64,000 bases of DNA from Dictyoglomus turgidum DSM 6724 (GTDB lineage Bacteria > Dictyoglomota > Dictyoglomia > Dictyoglomales > Dictyoglomaceae). Made by a program: the position numbers and the translations under genes. Positions 34,228-43,102 of the stretch are shown here, piece by piece (position 1 is the first letter of the stretch; each line of letters begins with the position of its first letter). The DNA is taken from the NCBI RefSeq assembly GCF_000021645.1, contig NC_011661.1:156723-220722 (forward strand). The letters run 5' to 3'. The notes under the pieces were generated by a model. That model had not been told where the DNA came from and searched no databases. It worked only from the letters and a program-made list of their open reading frames with translations.

Positions 34228-35699
34228 TATTAGCAGTTGATCTTGGAACTACTAATATAAAAAGTGGAATAATCAATAAAAAGGGTAAAATATTATCCCT
34301 TATCCAAAAAGAATTACCCCTTGAAAAAGACAATACGGGAAAAGCAGAACATGCGCCTGAAGTAATTTTTAACATATTTGTAGAGACTATCAGAGAGACC
34401 ACAAAAGGATATGAAGATAAAATTGGTATTCTGATAACCTCATCTTACATGTTTGGAGTTTTACCATTAGATAAAAATATGAAGCCTTTAACAGGCATTA
34501 TAACCCTTCTTGATACTCGCACTAAAGAGATATTTAATGAGCTTCTAAAAGAAGTAGATTTTAAAGAGGTTTATAAAAGAACAGGCTGTCCTCCCCTTCT
34601 TTATTATCCCTTTGTAAGAATTTATTGGCTAAAGAAAAAACATAAGGAAATATTTGACTCAGCCAAATTTTATCTTGGATCTAAATCCTTCCTTATATAT
34701 AAATTAATGGGAGAATTATATACTGAACCAAGTATTGATTCTTCAACACAACTCTTAAACATACACACCTTAAATTGGGATCCTTATGTCCTTGATTTTC
34801 TTGGTATATCATATGAGAATCTTCCCCAGGTAGTTTCCGCAGACAAAATTTTAGGGAAGCTACCAAAAAGTACCCTTAACCTTTTAGGATTAAAGGGGGA
34901 AGTACTTTTAGGGGTAGGACTTTATGATGGTGGAGCAGTAGGGAGTGGAATTGGAGCCTTAGGAGGAGATGGTATAGGAGTAATTAATATAGGTACTACT
35001 GCCATGTTTAGAGTACCTTATCCTAAGGTAGTATTTGATGACCCTCAAAAAATGAGAATTCAAGTGCCATACTTTTTTGATGGGAAGTGGTTTCCAGGTG
35101 GTGGTATAAATAATGCAGGAATTATACTTAAATGGTATAGAGATAATTTATTTAATTTAAGCTATGAAGAGCAAAGCAAAATAGCAAAAGACATAGAGTC
35201 GGATAATTTATTCTTTCTTCCCTATCTTACAGGAGAAAGAAATCCTGACATAGGAAGCATTGCTTCGGGAGTTTTATTTGGTTTAAGACCTCACCATACT
35301 AAAGCCCATATAGTAAGAGCAGGAATGGAAGGAGTTTCATATATTATAAGAATGCTTTACGAAACTCTAAGAGAATTAGGAATTGAAGTAAAAGAAGTTA
35401 GAGCAGGAGGCGGAGGAACAAAATCTGACACATGGATGCAGATTCTTGCAGATATTATGGGATTAGAAGTGGCAGTAACAAGAGTAGAAGAGCCTGCTCT
35501 CCTTGGATCTGCAGTTCTTGGATTTACTATGTTGGGAGAATTTTCATCCTACAAAGAAGCTACAGAAAAACTTGTAAAAATCGAAAAAGTATATAGCCCA
35601 AATAAAGAAAAAAAAGAATACTACAATAAAAAATTTGAATTTTTTGTCCAACTAACCCATAATTTAAAAGAAGCTTTTTCCATGCATAACCAACTATAA
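34209..35699 (+). CDS. FGGY-family carbohydrate kinase (probable gluconokinase)
   Basis: A 496-residue sugar kinase. The N-terminal phosphate-binding loop LAVDLGTTNIKSGIINKKG, the glycine-rich GVINIGTTAMFR segment near residue 265 and the ATP-binding VRAGGGGTKSDTWMQILADIMG near 395 are FGGY hallmarks. The next gene is 6-phosphogluconate dehydrogenase, so gluconate phosphorylation to 6-phosphogluconate is the most likely reaction; xylulokinase- or glycerokinase-type activity is less likely. It starts inside the preceding gene, showing tight translational coupling. Confidence 0.85.
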   Translation: MDKEKLVLAVDLGTTNIKSGIINKKGKILSLIQKELPLEKDNTGKAEHAPEVIFNIFVETIRETTKGYEDKIGILITSSYMFGVLPLDKNMKPLTGIITLLDTRTKEIFNELLKEVDFKEVYKRTGCPPLLYYPFVRIYWLKKKHKEIFDSAKFYLGSKSFLIYKLMGELYTEPSIDSSTQLLNIHTLNWDPYVLDFLGISYENLPQVVSADKILGKLPKSTLNLLGLKGEVLLGVGLYDGGAVGSGIGALGGDGIGVINIGTTAMFRVPYPKVVFDDPQKMRIQVPYFFDGKWFPGGGINNAGIILKWYRDNLFNLSYEEQSKIAKDIESDNLFFLPYLTGERNPDIGSIASGVLFGLRPHHTKAHIVRAGMEGVSYIIRMLYETLRELGIEVKEVRAGGGGTKSDTWMQILADIMGLEVAVTRVEEPALLGSAVLGFTMLGEFSSYKEATEKLVKIEKVYSPNKEKKEYYNKKFEFFVQLTHNLKEAFSMHNQL

Positions 35700-35714
35700 A
35701 AGGAGGTTATAGAT

Positions 35715-37127
35715 ATGAAAAATTATATAGGCTTAATAGGTTTGGCTGTGATGGGACAAAATTTAGCGTTAAATATTGCAAGGAATGGATTCTCAGTTTC
35801 AGTCTATAATAGAACTCCTGAAAGAACTAAAGAGTTTATAGAAAAAAGGGTAAAAGAAGAAAAAATTGATCCCTATTATGATTTAAAGTCCTTCGTAGAA
35901 AGCCTTGAAAAACCCAGAAAGATAATCCTCATGGTCAAGGCAGGACAGCCTGTAGATGAGATGATCCAAGAGCTTTTACCCTATTTAGAGCCTGGAGATT
36001 TAATTATTGATGGAGGTAATTCTTACTTTAGAGATACTTCAAGAAGAATCAGAGAATTGAAAGACAAGGGAATTCTTTATCTTGGAATGGGAGTTTCTGG
36101 AGGAGAATATGGAGCCCTTCATGGACCGTCTTTAATGCCTGGTGGTACAAAAGAGGCTTATAAACTTGTAGAAGAAATGCTTCTTAAGATTGCAGCCAAA
36201 ACCGAAGATGGTCCCTGTTGTACTTATGTGGGAGATGATTCCGCAGGACATTTTGTAAAAATGGTGCATAACGGAATTGAGTATGCCATAATGGAGCTTA
36301 TTGCAGAAATCTATGATATTATGAGGAAAGTACTAAATATGCCCTCAGAAGAAATAGGTAAAGTGTTCGAAAGCTGGAATAATGGAGAGCTTAATTCCTT
36401 TCTAATGGAAATATCCTATAAGATAATGAGGGTAAAAGATGAAGAAACAGGGAAACCCCTTGTAGAACTTATATTAGACAAGGCAGAGCAAAAAGGTACA
36501 GGAAAATGGACTGCTCAAACTGCCCTTGATCTTGGAATTCCAACCCCCACTTTAAATATGGCAGTAGAAGCAAGAATTATATCCCATTTCAAAGATTTAA
36601 GAGTAGAACTTTCTAAAACACTTCCAGTATCAAAAGAAAGTATATCCTTAAATCGAGAGGAAATCCTTAAAGATCTTGAAAAGGCATTACTTTTTGGTGT
36701 ATTTATATCTTTCTCTCAAGGACTTTGGCTTATAGACGAAGCCTCAAAAGTCCTTAATTACAATATAGATCTTTCGGAAGTATTAAGAATCTGGAAAGGT
36801 GGATGCATTATAAGGGCTAAAATTCTAAACTTCTTAAGGGAAATTATAAAAGAAAATCCTCAGAATGCTAATCTTCTTGCCTCAGAAAAAACAGTAAATT
36901 TCCTAAAAGACAAAATAGAATCTGTAAAGAAAATTTCAGATATAGGCAAAAGATCCGGAATTTCTCTTCTCTGCTTAAATTCTGCCCTTGACTACTATTT
37001 TGCCCTTGCTACTGAAAATCTTCCCGCCAACCTAATTCAAGCTCAAAGAGATTTCTTTGGAGCCCATACTTATGAAAGGATAGATAAAGAAGGAATCTTT
37101 CATACTGAATGGGAAAAACTAGAATAG
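35715..37127 (+). CDS. gnd: 6-phosphogluconate dehydrogenase (decarboxylating)
   Basis: A 470-residue enzyme oxidising 6-phosphogluconate to ribulose 5-phosphate with release of CO2 and NAD(P)H. The N-terminal Rossmann loop GLAVMGQNLALNIARNG, the VSGGEYGALHGPSLMPGG substrate motif, HFVKMVHNGIEYAIMELIAE and LDKAEQKGTGKWTA are all standard. The length matches the long homodimeric form. A clear GGAGGT ribosome site lies nine bases before the ATG. It directly follows the gluconokinase-like gene, and its product feeds transketolase (20.0 kb). Confidence 0.94.
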   Translation: MKNYIGLIGLAVMGQNLALNIARNGFSVSVYNRTPERTKEFIEKRVKEEKIDPYYDLKSFVESLEKPRKIILMVKAGQPVDEMIQELLPYLEPGDLIIDGGNSYFRDTSRRIRELKDKGILYLGMGVSGGEYGALHGPSLMPGGTKEAYKLVEEMLLKIAAKTEDGPCCTYVGDDSAGHFVKMVHNGIEYAIMELIAEIYDIMRKVLNMPSEEIGKVFESWNNGELNSFLMEISYKIMRVKDEETGKPLVELILDKAEQKGTGKWTAQTALDLGIPTPTLNMAVEARIISHFKDLRVELSKTLPVSKESISLNREEILKDLEKALLFGVFISFSQGLWLIDEASKVLNYNIDLSEVLRIWKGGCIIRAKILNFLREIIKENPQNANLLASEKTVNFLKDKIESVKKISDIGKRSGISLLCLNSALDYYFALATENLPANLIQAQRDFFGAHTYERIDKEGIFHTEWEKLE

Positions 37128-37139
37128 GAGGTGTTAATA

Positions 37140-37970
37140 ATGAGTTATATTGAGGAACTTTTTTCAGTAAAAGACAAAGTAGCCTTTTTTACTGGCGGAG
37201 GAGGAATATTAGCTTCTGCCATATCAGAGGGATTGGGAAAGGCAGGAGCAAAAATAGTTCTAACAGATATAAATGAAAAGGCTTTAATGGCTCAAGTAGA
37301 GAAATTAAAGAGTATGGGAATAACTGCAGAAGGTTTTGTAATGAATGCCTTAGAAAAGGAAAACGTAAAAGAAGTAGCAGAAAAAGTTAAGAATATGTTT
37401 GGAAAGATTGATATCCTCCTCAATGCAGCAGGAGGAAATATCCCTGAAGCAGTGACATCAGATAAAGTAACTTTCTGGGATCTTCCTGTAGAATCTATTC
37501 AAAAAGTAGTAAACATAAATCTTTTTGCGGGAGCCATTATTCCAAGCCAGATAATCGGAAAGATGATGGTGGAAAATCCCGATGGAGGAGTAATTATAAA
37601 CTTTGCTTCTATGTCCTCCTTTAGACCTTTAACAAGAGTAGTAGGATATTCCGCAGCAAAGGCTGCGGTAGCTAACTTTACTCAATGGCTTGCAGTATAC
37701 GTAGCAAAAGAGTTCTCCCCTAAGGTAAGGGTAAATGCCATTGCCCCTGGATTCCTTATAACTAACCAAAACAGGTATCTCCTTTTAAATGAAGACGGAT
37801 CTCTCACACCAAGGGGTAAAGCGGTAATCGAACATACCCCCATGGGAAGATTTGGAGAGCCAGAAGAGCTTATAGGAACTATCATATGGCTTGCATCTCC
37901 AGCAAGCTCCTTTGTGACTGGAGCGGTAATACCTATTGATGGTGGATTTAACGCCTTTTCAGGAGTATAA
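37140..37970 (+). CDS. SDR-family fructuronate/mannonate-type reductase (UxaD-like)
   Basis: A 276-residue short-chain dehydrogenase. The cofactor loop TGGGGILASAISEGLGKAGA is at the N terminus, NAAGGNIPEA near residue 95 and the catalytic Ser, Tyr and Lys in NFASMSSFRPLTRVVGYSAAKAA; the ending TGAVIPIDGGFNAFSGV is typical of D-mannonate/fructuronate oxidoreductase SDRs. The frame opens with a GTG at 37131 inside the AGGAGG box; the ATG at 37140, eight bases after the box, is preferred. In Thermotoga an SDR of this type (UxaD) reduces fructuronate to mannonate; operon position beside uxaE supports the same here. Confidence 0.85.
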   Translation: MSYIEELFSVKDKVAFFTGGGGILASAISEGLGKAGAKIVLTDINEKALMAQVEKLKSMGITAEGFVMNALEKENVKEVAEKVKNMFGKIDILLNAAGGNIPEAVTSDKVTFWDLPVESIQKVVNINLFAGAIIPSQIIGKMMVENPDGGVIINFASMSSFRPLTRVVGYSAAKAAVANFTQWLAVYVAKEFSPKVRVNAIAPGFLITNQNRYLLLNEDGSLTPRGKAVIEHTPMGRFGEPEELIGTIIWLASPASSFVTGAVIPIDGGFNAFSGV

Positions 37971-37973
37971 AAT

Positions 37974-37999
37974 TAGGAGGGGCAATGGCGCCCCTCCTA
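37974..37999. terminator. Bidirectional terminator ending the uronate operon
   Basis: AGGAGGGGC (37975-37983), loop AATG, and GCGCCCCTCCT (37988-37998) form a GC-rich stem. It separates the converging SDR and PHP-protein genes and covers the last base of the minus-strand stop codon; the U tract is poor in both directions. Confidence 0.65.
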
Positions 38000-39439
38000 T
38001 GCTAAATAGATGGGATTAGTAAAAGCAATGAGTTTTTTTCCTTCCCAAAACTCTAAATAAACATAGCCAGGGTCTTTAAGCTTTAGATGAAAAGCCCCTT
38101 TTTTAGTGCCTGGTATTTTTATGTACTCATCCCCATTGTATATGATCTTAAGTTCACTTTCCTTCTCACAAGAGTATTTAAGAATTAAATCCTCTTTAAA
38201 ATCTACATTTTCTCCTATAGAATGGCCATTTATATAAAACTCTACTTGGGGACCTGTGGTAATATAAACCCTACCTTCTCTGATAGCCTTTAAAATACTT
38301 TCTTCACTTAAATCTTCTACATACGCATAAACTAGGGGTACATCCTCCTTTATATCCTCAATCTTATGCATATCAGAGCCTCCCAGAGCAGTTATTCTGT
38401 ATCCATTTTTCAAAAGCTCTCTCCATTTTTTCAAAGCTTCGGTAATCTCAAATCTTCTCATTTCAAAAGATCCTGTCCACACCTCCATAGCATCTACAAA
38501 ATTATAATCAAGATAAAGTTCACACCTACATCCAGGACATACAGGGGCGGAGATAGTATATGGATGGGCTACACAAAAAACTCCTCCCTGAGATCGCACC
38601 CTTTCACTTAACTTTCTTATTCCTACCTCAGGATTTGCCAGATCCCAGGGAATATATTCCTTAATCCCTAAGCCCAGAAAATGCCCCCAAAAGGTAGTAA
38701 ATTCAATACCTCCATAAATAGGATAAAATTCCCACTCAATAGTATGAAAACCTGAAATTTTATTATGATCAGTAAGAAATATGAAATCAAGTCCCCTTTT
38801 TATACTAAACTTTATAAGCTCTTCTATAGAGAGCTCTCCATCACTATGATAGGAATGAAGATGAACATCTCCCTTTACCCACCCACTTTTATCATAAGGC
38901 TCTCTCACAACAGGATTATAGGAAAGTATAATATCCTTCACCTTAGTGATCTCTTCCCGATGAAGATAAACCACTATGTTCAAGATACATTTTTTTAAAA
39001 TTTGCTTTATTTCAAGAATCAGCTTCCAAATTCCAGCTTTTATCTCACCTGATACACAACCAACAGTACTATCACAAACCCCAATCTTTATAGGAATCCC
39101 TTTGGTAAACCTTTGATCCCCTGTTCCCCTAAAATTTCCTTCAGCATCCAATACCCTTATATTCACCACATTTTTCAGTGGAGAAAATCCTCTTATTATC
39201 TTCTCCAAGATATCATTAGGCACCTGTTTTATATCTAAAGGGTCAAATCCTTGAGAAATATAAGTTTTTATAGCTTCTTTAATCAATCTTTTAGATTCCT
39301 CATGGGACAAGTATTCAGGTTCAAGAGTAGCTTTAATAATTATTTCTTTAATTCCTTCGGGAACCTCCAATTCCAAAAGAAGAAGCTTTTTGGAATCTTC
39401 AGGATATAACTCTATGTTATAATGAAACTCCCCACTCAT
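37997..39439 (-). CDS. PHP metallohydrolase (CehA/McbA type)
   Basis: A 480-residue protein with a C-terminal PHP phosphoesterase domain of the CehA/McbA kind. The first 165 residues form a beta-rich N-terminal domain; the catalytic domain begins near residue 165 with GWVKGDVHLHSYHSDGELS (His-x-His metal site), then FIFLTDHNKISGF, GVFCVAHPYT, and ALGGSDMHKIED. The cluster PVCPGCRCELYLD is a short Cys-rich loop inside the domain and is unusual. Members hydrolyse esters or phosphodiesters; the substrate here is unknown. It is a single-gene unit converging on the uronate operon. Confidence 0.8.
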   Translation of the reverse strand: MSGEFHYNIELYPEDSKKLLLLELEVPEGIKEIIIKATLEPEYLSHEESKRLIKEAIKTYISQGFDPLDIKQVPNDILEKIIRGFSPLKNVVNIRVLDAEGNFRGTGDQRFTKGIPIKIGVCDSTVGCVSGEIKAGIWKLILEIKQILKKCILNIVVYLHREEITKVKDIILSYNPVVREPYDKSGWVKGDVHLHSYHSDGELSIEELIKFSIKRGLDFIFLTDHNKISGFHTIEWEFYPIYGGIEFTTFWGHFLGLGIKEYIPWDLANPEVGIRKLSERVRSQGGVFCVAHPYTISAPVCPGCRCELYLDYNFVDAMEVWTGSFEMRRFEITEALKKWRELLKNGYRITALGGSDMHKIEDIKEDVPLVYAYVEDLSEESILKAIREGRVYITTGPQVEFYINGHSIGENVDFKEDLILKYSCEKESELKIIYNGDEYIKIPGTKKGAFHLKLKDPGYVYLEFWEGKKLIAFTNPIYLA

Positions 39440-39523
39440 TATTTAAATCTCCCTTAATAGATGTATTATAACCTAACTTATGTTTATGTTAAAATATATC
39501 CTAAAAGAGATGGGGAGGTATAA

Positions 39524-40771
39524 ATGAATAGAGGCTTTAATTTTTTTAAAATCTTCTTATTAGGCTTTGGCTTTCTATCTATATCTCTCCTGTGGTCCAT
39601 ATATAATACCGATATTCCTATAATACTCCAAAAAACTTATAAAATATCAAGCTTTGCTGTAGGATGGGTAATGAATTTAGATAATATCCTTGCCATCTTT
39701 CTTATTCCCTTAATTGGTGTCCTTTCAGACCGTACCTTAACCAAAATAGGAAAAAGAATGCCCTATATTATAACTTCACTTCCTATAGGTGCCATTTTAT
39801 TTTCTCTGATACCTTGGATTCCCATTTTCTTTGGCATAAATACCCCCTCTCTTATCCTTCTTGTTTTGATAATCCTTCTCATGAATATTGCCCAAGCAGT
39901 AGGAAGAGGACCTGTAATATCTCTTATGCCCGATCTTGTCGCTCCAGAACACCGATCTCCCGCTAATGGCATTATAAATTTCATGGGAGGATTGGGATCT
40001 CTTCTTGCCTATTTCTTTGTGGGAAGAATATCAGTAGTAAACAGACCCTTAGGATTTGCCATTGCAGGAATTATTCAATTAATTTCTGTGTTAGTAATAT
40101 TTTTAGCTATAAAGGAAACTAAGGACTCTATTATAATGACAAAAATGGAAGAAGAAACTGAGCTTTCTTTTAAAAAACTTATAAATATTAAAGACAAGAA
40201 CCTAATATTCTTGCTTCTTGCTATATTCTTTTGGTTTATAGGATTTAATGCAGTAGAGACCTTTTATTCTGTATACATGGCTTTAGAGAAGGGAATAGAT
40301 CCTACCCTTGGAGAAAGTATTTCAAAAATTAATCTTGGAATTCTTGCTTTAACTTTCATGATCTTTTCTATTCCCTCAGGATTCATTGCTAAAAAAATAG
40401 GAAGAAAAAGAACCATAATGATAGGACTCTTAGGAATGATTCTTGCCTTTATAGGATTAATTATTTTTGAAAGTCTTTTCATCACAAGAATTATTTTTAT
40501 ATTAGGCGGAATTTCTTGGGCTTTAATCAATATTAATTCTCTTCCTATGGTGCTTGATCTTGGAAACCTTAAAAGTCAAGGAACCCATACAGGCTTCTAT
40601 TACTTTTCCTCCCAGCTTGCCAGTATTGTAGCACCTCCTTTTGCTGGATTTCTTGCGGATTTATTAAAAACCCGTTTTGTAATATTTCCCTTAGGAGGAG
40701 TATTCTTTACTTTATCTCTTTTAATGCTTCTTCAGGTTCAAGGAGGAGAACCTAAAAAAGAGGAGGAATAA
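39524..40771 (+). CDS. MFS transporter (sugar or glycerophosphodiester type)
   Basis: A 415-residue, 12-helix major facilitator. The family loop between helices 2 and 3 is IGVLSDRTLTKIGKRMPYI, the layout of the SLC45/GPH-like sugar carriers, and the second half has GFIAKKIGRKRTIM. It starts the two-gene unit with a glycerophosphodiester phosphodiesterase, two bases apart, which suggests it may import a glycerophosphodiester or export its product. GGGGAGG lies six bases before the ATG. Substrate is inferred from context only. Confidence 0.8.
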   Translation: MNRGFNFFKIFLLGFGFLSISLLWSIYNTDIPIILQKTYKISSFAVGWVMNLDNILAIFLIPLIGVLSDRTLTKIGKRMPYIITSLPIGAILFSLIPWIPIFFGINTPSLILLVLIILLMNIAQAVGRGPVISLMPDLVAPEHRSPANGIINFMGGLGSLLAYFFVGRISVVNRPLGFAIAGIIQLISVLVIFLAIKETKDSIIMTKMEEETELSFKKLINIKDKNLIFLLLAIFFWFIGFNAVETFYSVYMALEKGIDPTLGESISKINLGILALTFMIFSIPSGFIAKKIGRKRTIMIGLLGMILAFIGLIIFESLFITRIIFILGGISWALININSLPMVLDLGNLKSQGTHTGFYYFSSQLASIVAPPFAGFLADLLKTRFVIFPLGGVFFTLSLLMLLQVQGGEPKKEEE

Positions 40772-40773
40772 AC

Positions 40774-41745
40774 ATGCTTATTCTTGGACATAGGGGATGT
40801 GCTTATTTCCCAGAAAACACCCTCAAAAGTTTTGAAGAAGCATTAAAAACTTCTGATGGAATTGAACTTGATGTCCAAAAAACAAAAGATGGCGTTTTAA
40901 CATTATCCCACGATGAAAGCTTGTTAAGACTTACTGGCATAGACAAAAATATAAGAGAATCCAAATTTGATGAGATAAAGGATATAAAAATTCAAGGAGA
41001 AAAGATTGCTAAATTGGAGGAAGCTCTTGCCTTAGTAAAAAATATGAAAAAATTTGTGGACATAGAAGTAAAGAATCCAGAAGATTTTAGAGAAGTATAT
41101 GAGGTAGTAAAAAAATTTGATCTAAAAGAATACATTATTTCATCCTTTTGGCATGATGGACTTTATCGTTTGAAAAAGGAGGATTCAAAGATAAAAATTG
41201 CTTTTCTTTACGTTCACCAGCCCACCAAATCGGAGCTTGAAAATTATTTAGCAAAATCTGATTTCTTAAAGCCAAATTTTAATTATGTCCATGAAATATA
41301 TGAAGGATATTACCATCGCCTTATACCCTGGACTGTAAATGATGTGGAAAAAGCAAAGTTTTTCAAAAGTATAAATGTGTTTGCAATAATTTCTGACTTT
41401 CCTGATAAAATCCATGAAGGCATAAAGGAGGAGAAAAACATGTTCTTTTCAAATCCCTATTTATCTTATTTTATTCAAATGATAGACAGAAATTCTATAA
41501 AAAGAGACAATAAAACTTTCTCCTTTGAGGCTGTAAATTATATTATGCCCCTTCACATTGAAGAGATAAATATAGAAGGAGGAAAAATTGAGGTAAATAA
41601 AGAAACACCCTTTTCATGGAATCAGGGAGAAAGGATTAGATTTACCATAACCATAGAAGAAGAAGATCCTAAGATAAAAATAAGAGTAAGAGAAATTGGC
41701 GAAGTTATCTTCTCCTTGAAAGATATTCAAAAAGCCCTTGTTTAA
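40774..41745 (+). CDS. Glycerophosphodiester phosphodiesterase with extra C-terminal domain
   Basis: A 323-residue enzyme whose first 220 residues are a GDPD TIM barrel. The catalytic His pair and metal ligands appear in LGHRGCAYFPENTLKSFEEA, IELDVQKTKDG and LTLSHDESL, with WTVNDVEKAKFF near residue 190. It would split glycerophosphodiesters into glycerol 3-phosphate and an alcohol. There is no signal peptide, so it acts in the cytoplasm. Residues 225-323 (from MFFSNPYLSYF) form a beta-rich domain not usual in this family. It is paired with an MFS transporter. Confidence 0.88.
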   Translation: MLILGHRGCAYFPENTLKSFEEALKTSDGIELDVQKTKDGVLTLSHDESLLRLTGIDKNIRESKFDEIKDIKIQGEKIAKLEEALALVKNMKKFVDIEVKNPEDFREVYEVVKKFDLKEYIISSFWHDGLYRLKKEDSKIKIAFLYVHQPTKSELENYLAKSDFLKPNFNYVHEIYEGYYHRLIPWTVNDVEKAKFFKSINVFAIISDFPDKIHEGIKEEKNMFFSNPYLSYFIQMIDRNSIKRDNKTFSFEAVNYIMPLHIEEINIEGGKIEVNKETPFSWNQGERIRFTITIEEEDPKIKIRVREIGEVIFSLKDIQKALV

Positions 41746-41748
41746 AAA

Positions 41749-42384
41749 CTATTTTTCAACTTTACCTTTTAATAAATACCATATATAAAGATCGGTCTCA
41801 CCAGGAGTCTTTCCTAAAAGAGAAGAAAGCTCAGTAAATTCTTTCTCGATATTTTCATACTTTTTCCAGGTCCAGCTCTTAGGTATTTCATTAATTATTC
41901 CTTCGTTAAAAAGAAATCTTAATATATGCTTATCCAGAATAGCTACATCCAATTTCCCTGTATTCCTTAAAAAATGGCTTGCCTCCTTCCACCCTATACC
42001 CTTTGCCTCTCTTATCAATATCTCTCTCGCCTCTATACTTGGCTTTCTCCATATGTTTCTTAAACTACCAATAAGCTTTCTATTTTCCACAATAAATTTT
42101 GCCCTAGTAATAGGATATCTATGCCCCACTTCTTTTAACTTTTCTACTAACTTTTCTAAGGATAATTGGGCAAAATTTACCTTGCCTATAATATTTTGAG
42201 CCTTGATTCCTCCTTGAGCAGACCAGTTAGCTGTAAGAACACAAAAAGAAAGCTCCGAGAAAAGATCCAACTCGTCCCCATACTTTCCAAGTGCCTCAAA
42301 CTCTCTTATTCTTTTCTCTACAACAGGATAAGCAATTTCCTCTATACTTTTTATCTTCTCCAAAGCAGATTTATATTTGGACAT
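41749..42384 (-). CDS. ogg: 8-oxoguanine DNA glycosylase/lyase (Ogg2 type)
   Basis: A 211-residue base-excision repair enzyme of the archaeal-type OGG2 family that removes oxidised guanine and nicks the strand. The helix-hairpin-helix carries the catalytic Lys in REAKGIGWKEASHFLRN, and the catalytic Asp is in KLDVAILDKHILRFLF near residue 150. It lacks an iron-sulfur cluster motif. Its start lies 14 bases inside the preceding sfsA gene, so the two are co-translated. Enzymes of this type are common in hyperthermophiles, fitting the apparent lifestyle. Confidence 0.9.
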   Translation of the reverse strand: MSKYKSALEKIKSIEEIAYPVVEKRIREFEALGKYGDELDLFSELSFCVLTANWSAQGGIKAQNIIGKVNFAQLSLEKLVEKLKEVGHRYPITRAKFIVENRKLIGSLRNIWRKPSIEAREILIREAKGIGWKEASHFLRNTGKLDVAILDKHILRFLFNEGIINEIPKSWTWKKYENIEKEFTELSSLLGKTPGETDLYIWYLLKGKVEK

Positions 42385-43027
42385 CTACAAACTCCTTAAA
42401 ATCTATACCAAATTCACTCACATAACAGGTAAAGGCAAAAAACACTCCACCACTTCTCTTAAGAACCTGAGTGGCCTGATAAAACCTCTCATCAAGATCT
42501 TTATTAGGCTTAAACAATCTTACATCCTCTCTTTGGATCACAAATATCACCCATTTCTCAAAGATCCAATCTTTCATAAATTCTAAATGTTCTGAGCCTC
42601 TTTTTGTGGGAGCATCAGGAAACATTCCTACTCCATTCTTGACTAAGGTAACTGATTTTACTTCCACAAGGATTTTACTATTTATTAAAAAATCATATCT
42701 TTTCCCATGATAATTAAATTCTCTTTTCAACTCTTTTACTTTTACAGGAAAACGAAAAAGATTCTCTTCAAAAATTTTATTAGCAAGACTTGCATTCAAA
42801 GAAACCAGTACTCCATTTTGGACTCCTAATACTGCTTCATAAAGGGTTTTTCTTTTCTTATCCTCTCTCCTCTTTACATACACTGTAGCAGAAGGATATA
42901 CGATATCCTGAAGCCTTCCTGAATTGGGAAGATATGTGAGTAATTCTTTTCCCTGATAATCTACATATAATCTAAATCTTTTCTCCCTTTTTATAACCTT
43001 CGCTTTTTCTAACCTCTCAAAAATCAT
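42371..43027 (-). CDS. sfsA: DNA/RNA nuclease SfsA
   Basis: A 218-residue protein of the SfsA family, once thought to be a sugar-fermentation regulator and now known to have nuclease activity. Typical segments are LTYLPNSGRLQDIVYPSA near residue 28, NYHGKRYDFLI, VEVKSVTLVKNGVGMFPDAPTKRGSEHLEFM (PD-(D/E)XK-type acidic and Lys residues), and VIFVIQREDVRLFKPN. It is the first gene of a two-gene unit with ogg and overlaps it by 14 bases, pointing to a shared DNA-maintenance role. Confidence 0.92.
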   Translation of the reverse strand: MIFERLEKAKVIKREKRFRLYVDYQGKELLTYLPNSGRLQDIVYPSATVYVKRREDKKRKTLYEAVLGVQNGVLVSLNASLANKIFEENLFRFPVKVKELKREFNYHGKRYDFLINSKILVEVKSVTLVKNGVGMFPDAPTKRGSEHLEFMKDWIFEKWVIFVIQREDVRLFKPNKDLDERFYQATQVLKRSGGVFFAFTCYVSEFGIDFKEFVDVQI

Positions 43028-43046
43028 AGTAAAAAATTATATCAAA

Positions 43047-43072
43047 AATAAAAGGGAGGGACATACCCTCCC
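43047..43072 (-). terminator. Terminator of pstS
   Basis: On the minus strand GGGAGGG, loop TATGT and CCCTCCC form a perfect 7-bp stem followed by TTTTATTTTTG, a proper U tract. It ends the pstS transcript; a TATAAT just after it may serve the sfsA-ogg unit. Confidence 0.8.
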
Positions 43073-43102
43073 AAAGAAGATTCTAAACCTATTGCAATTC
43101 AA

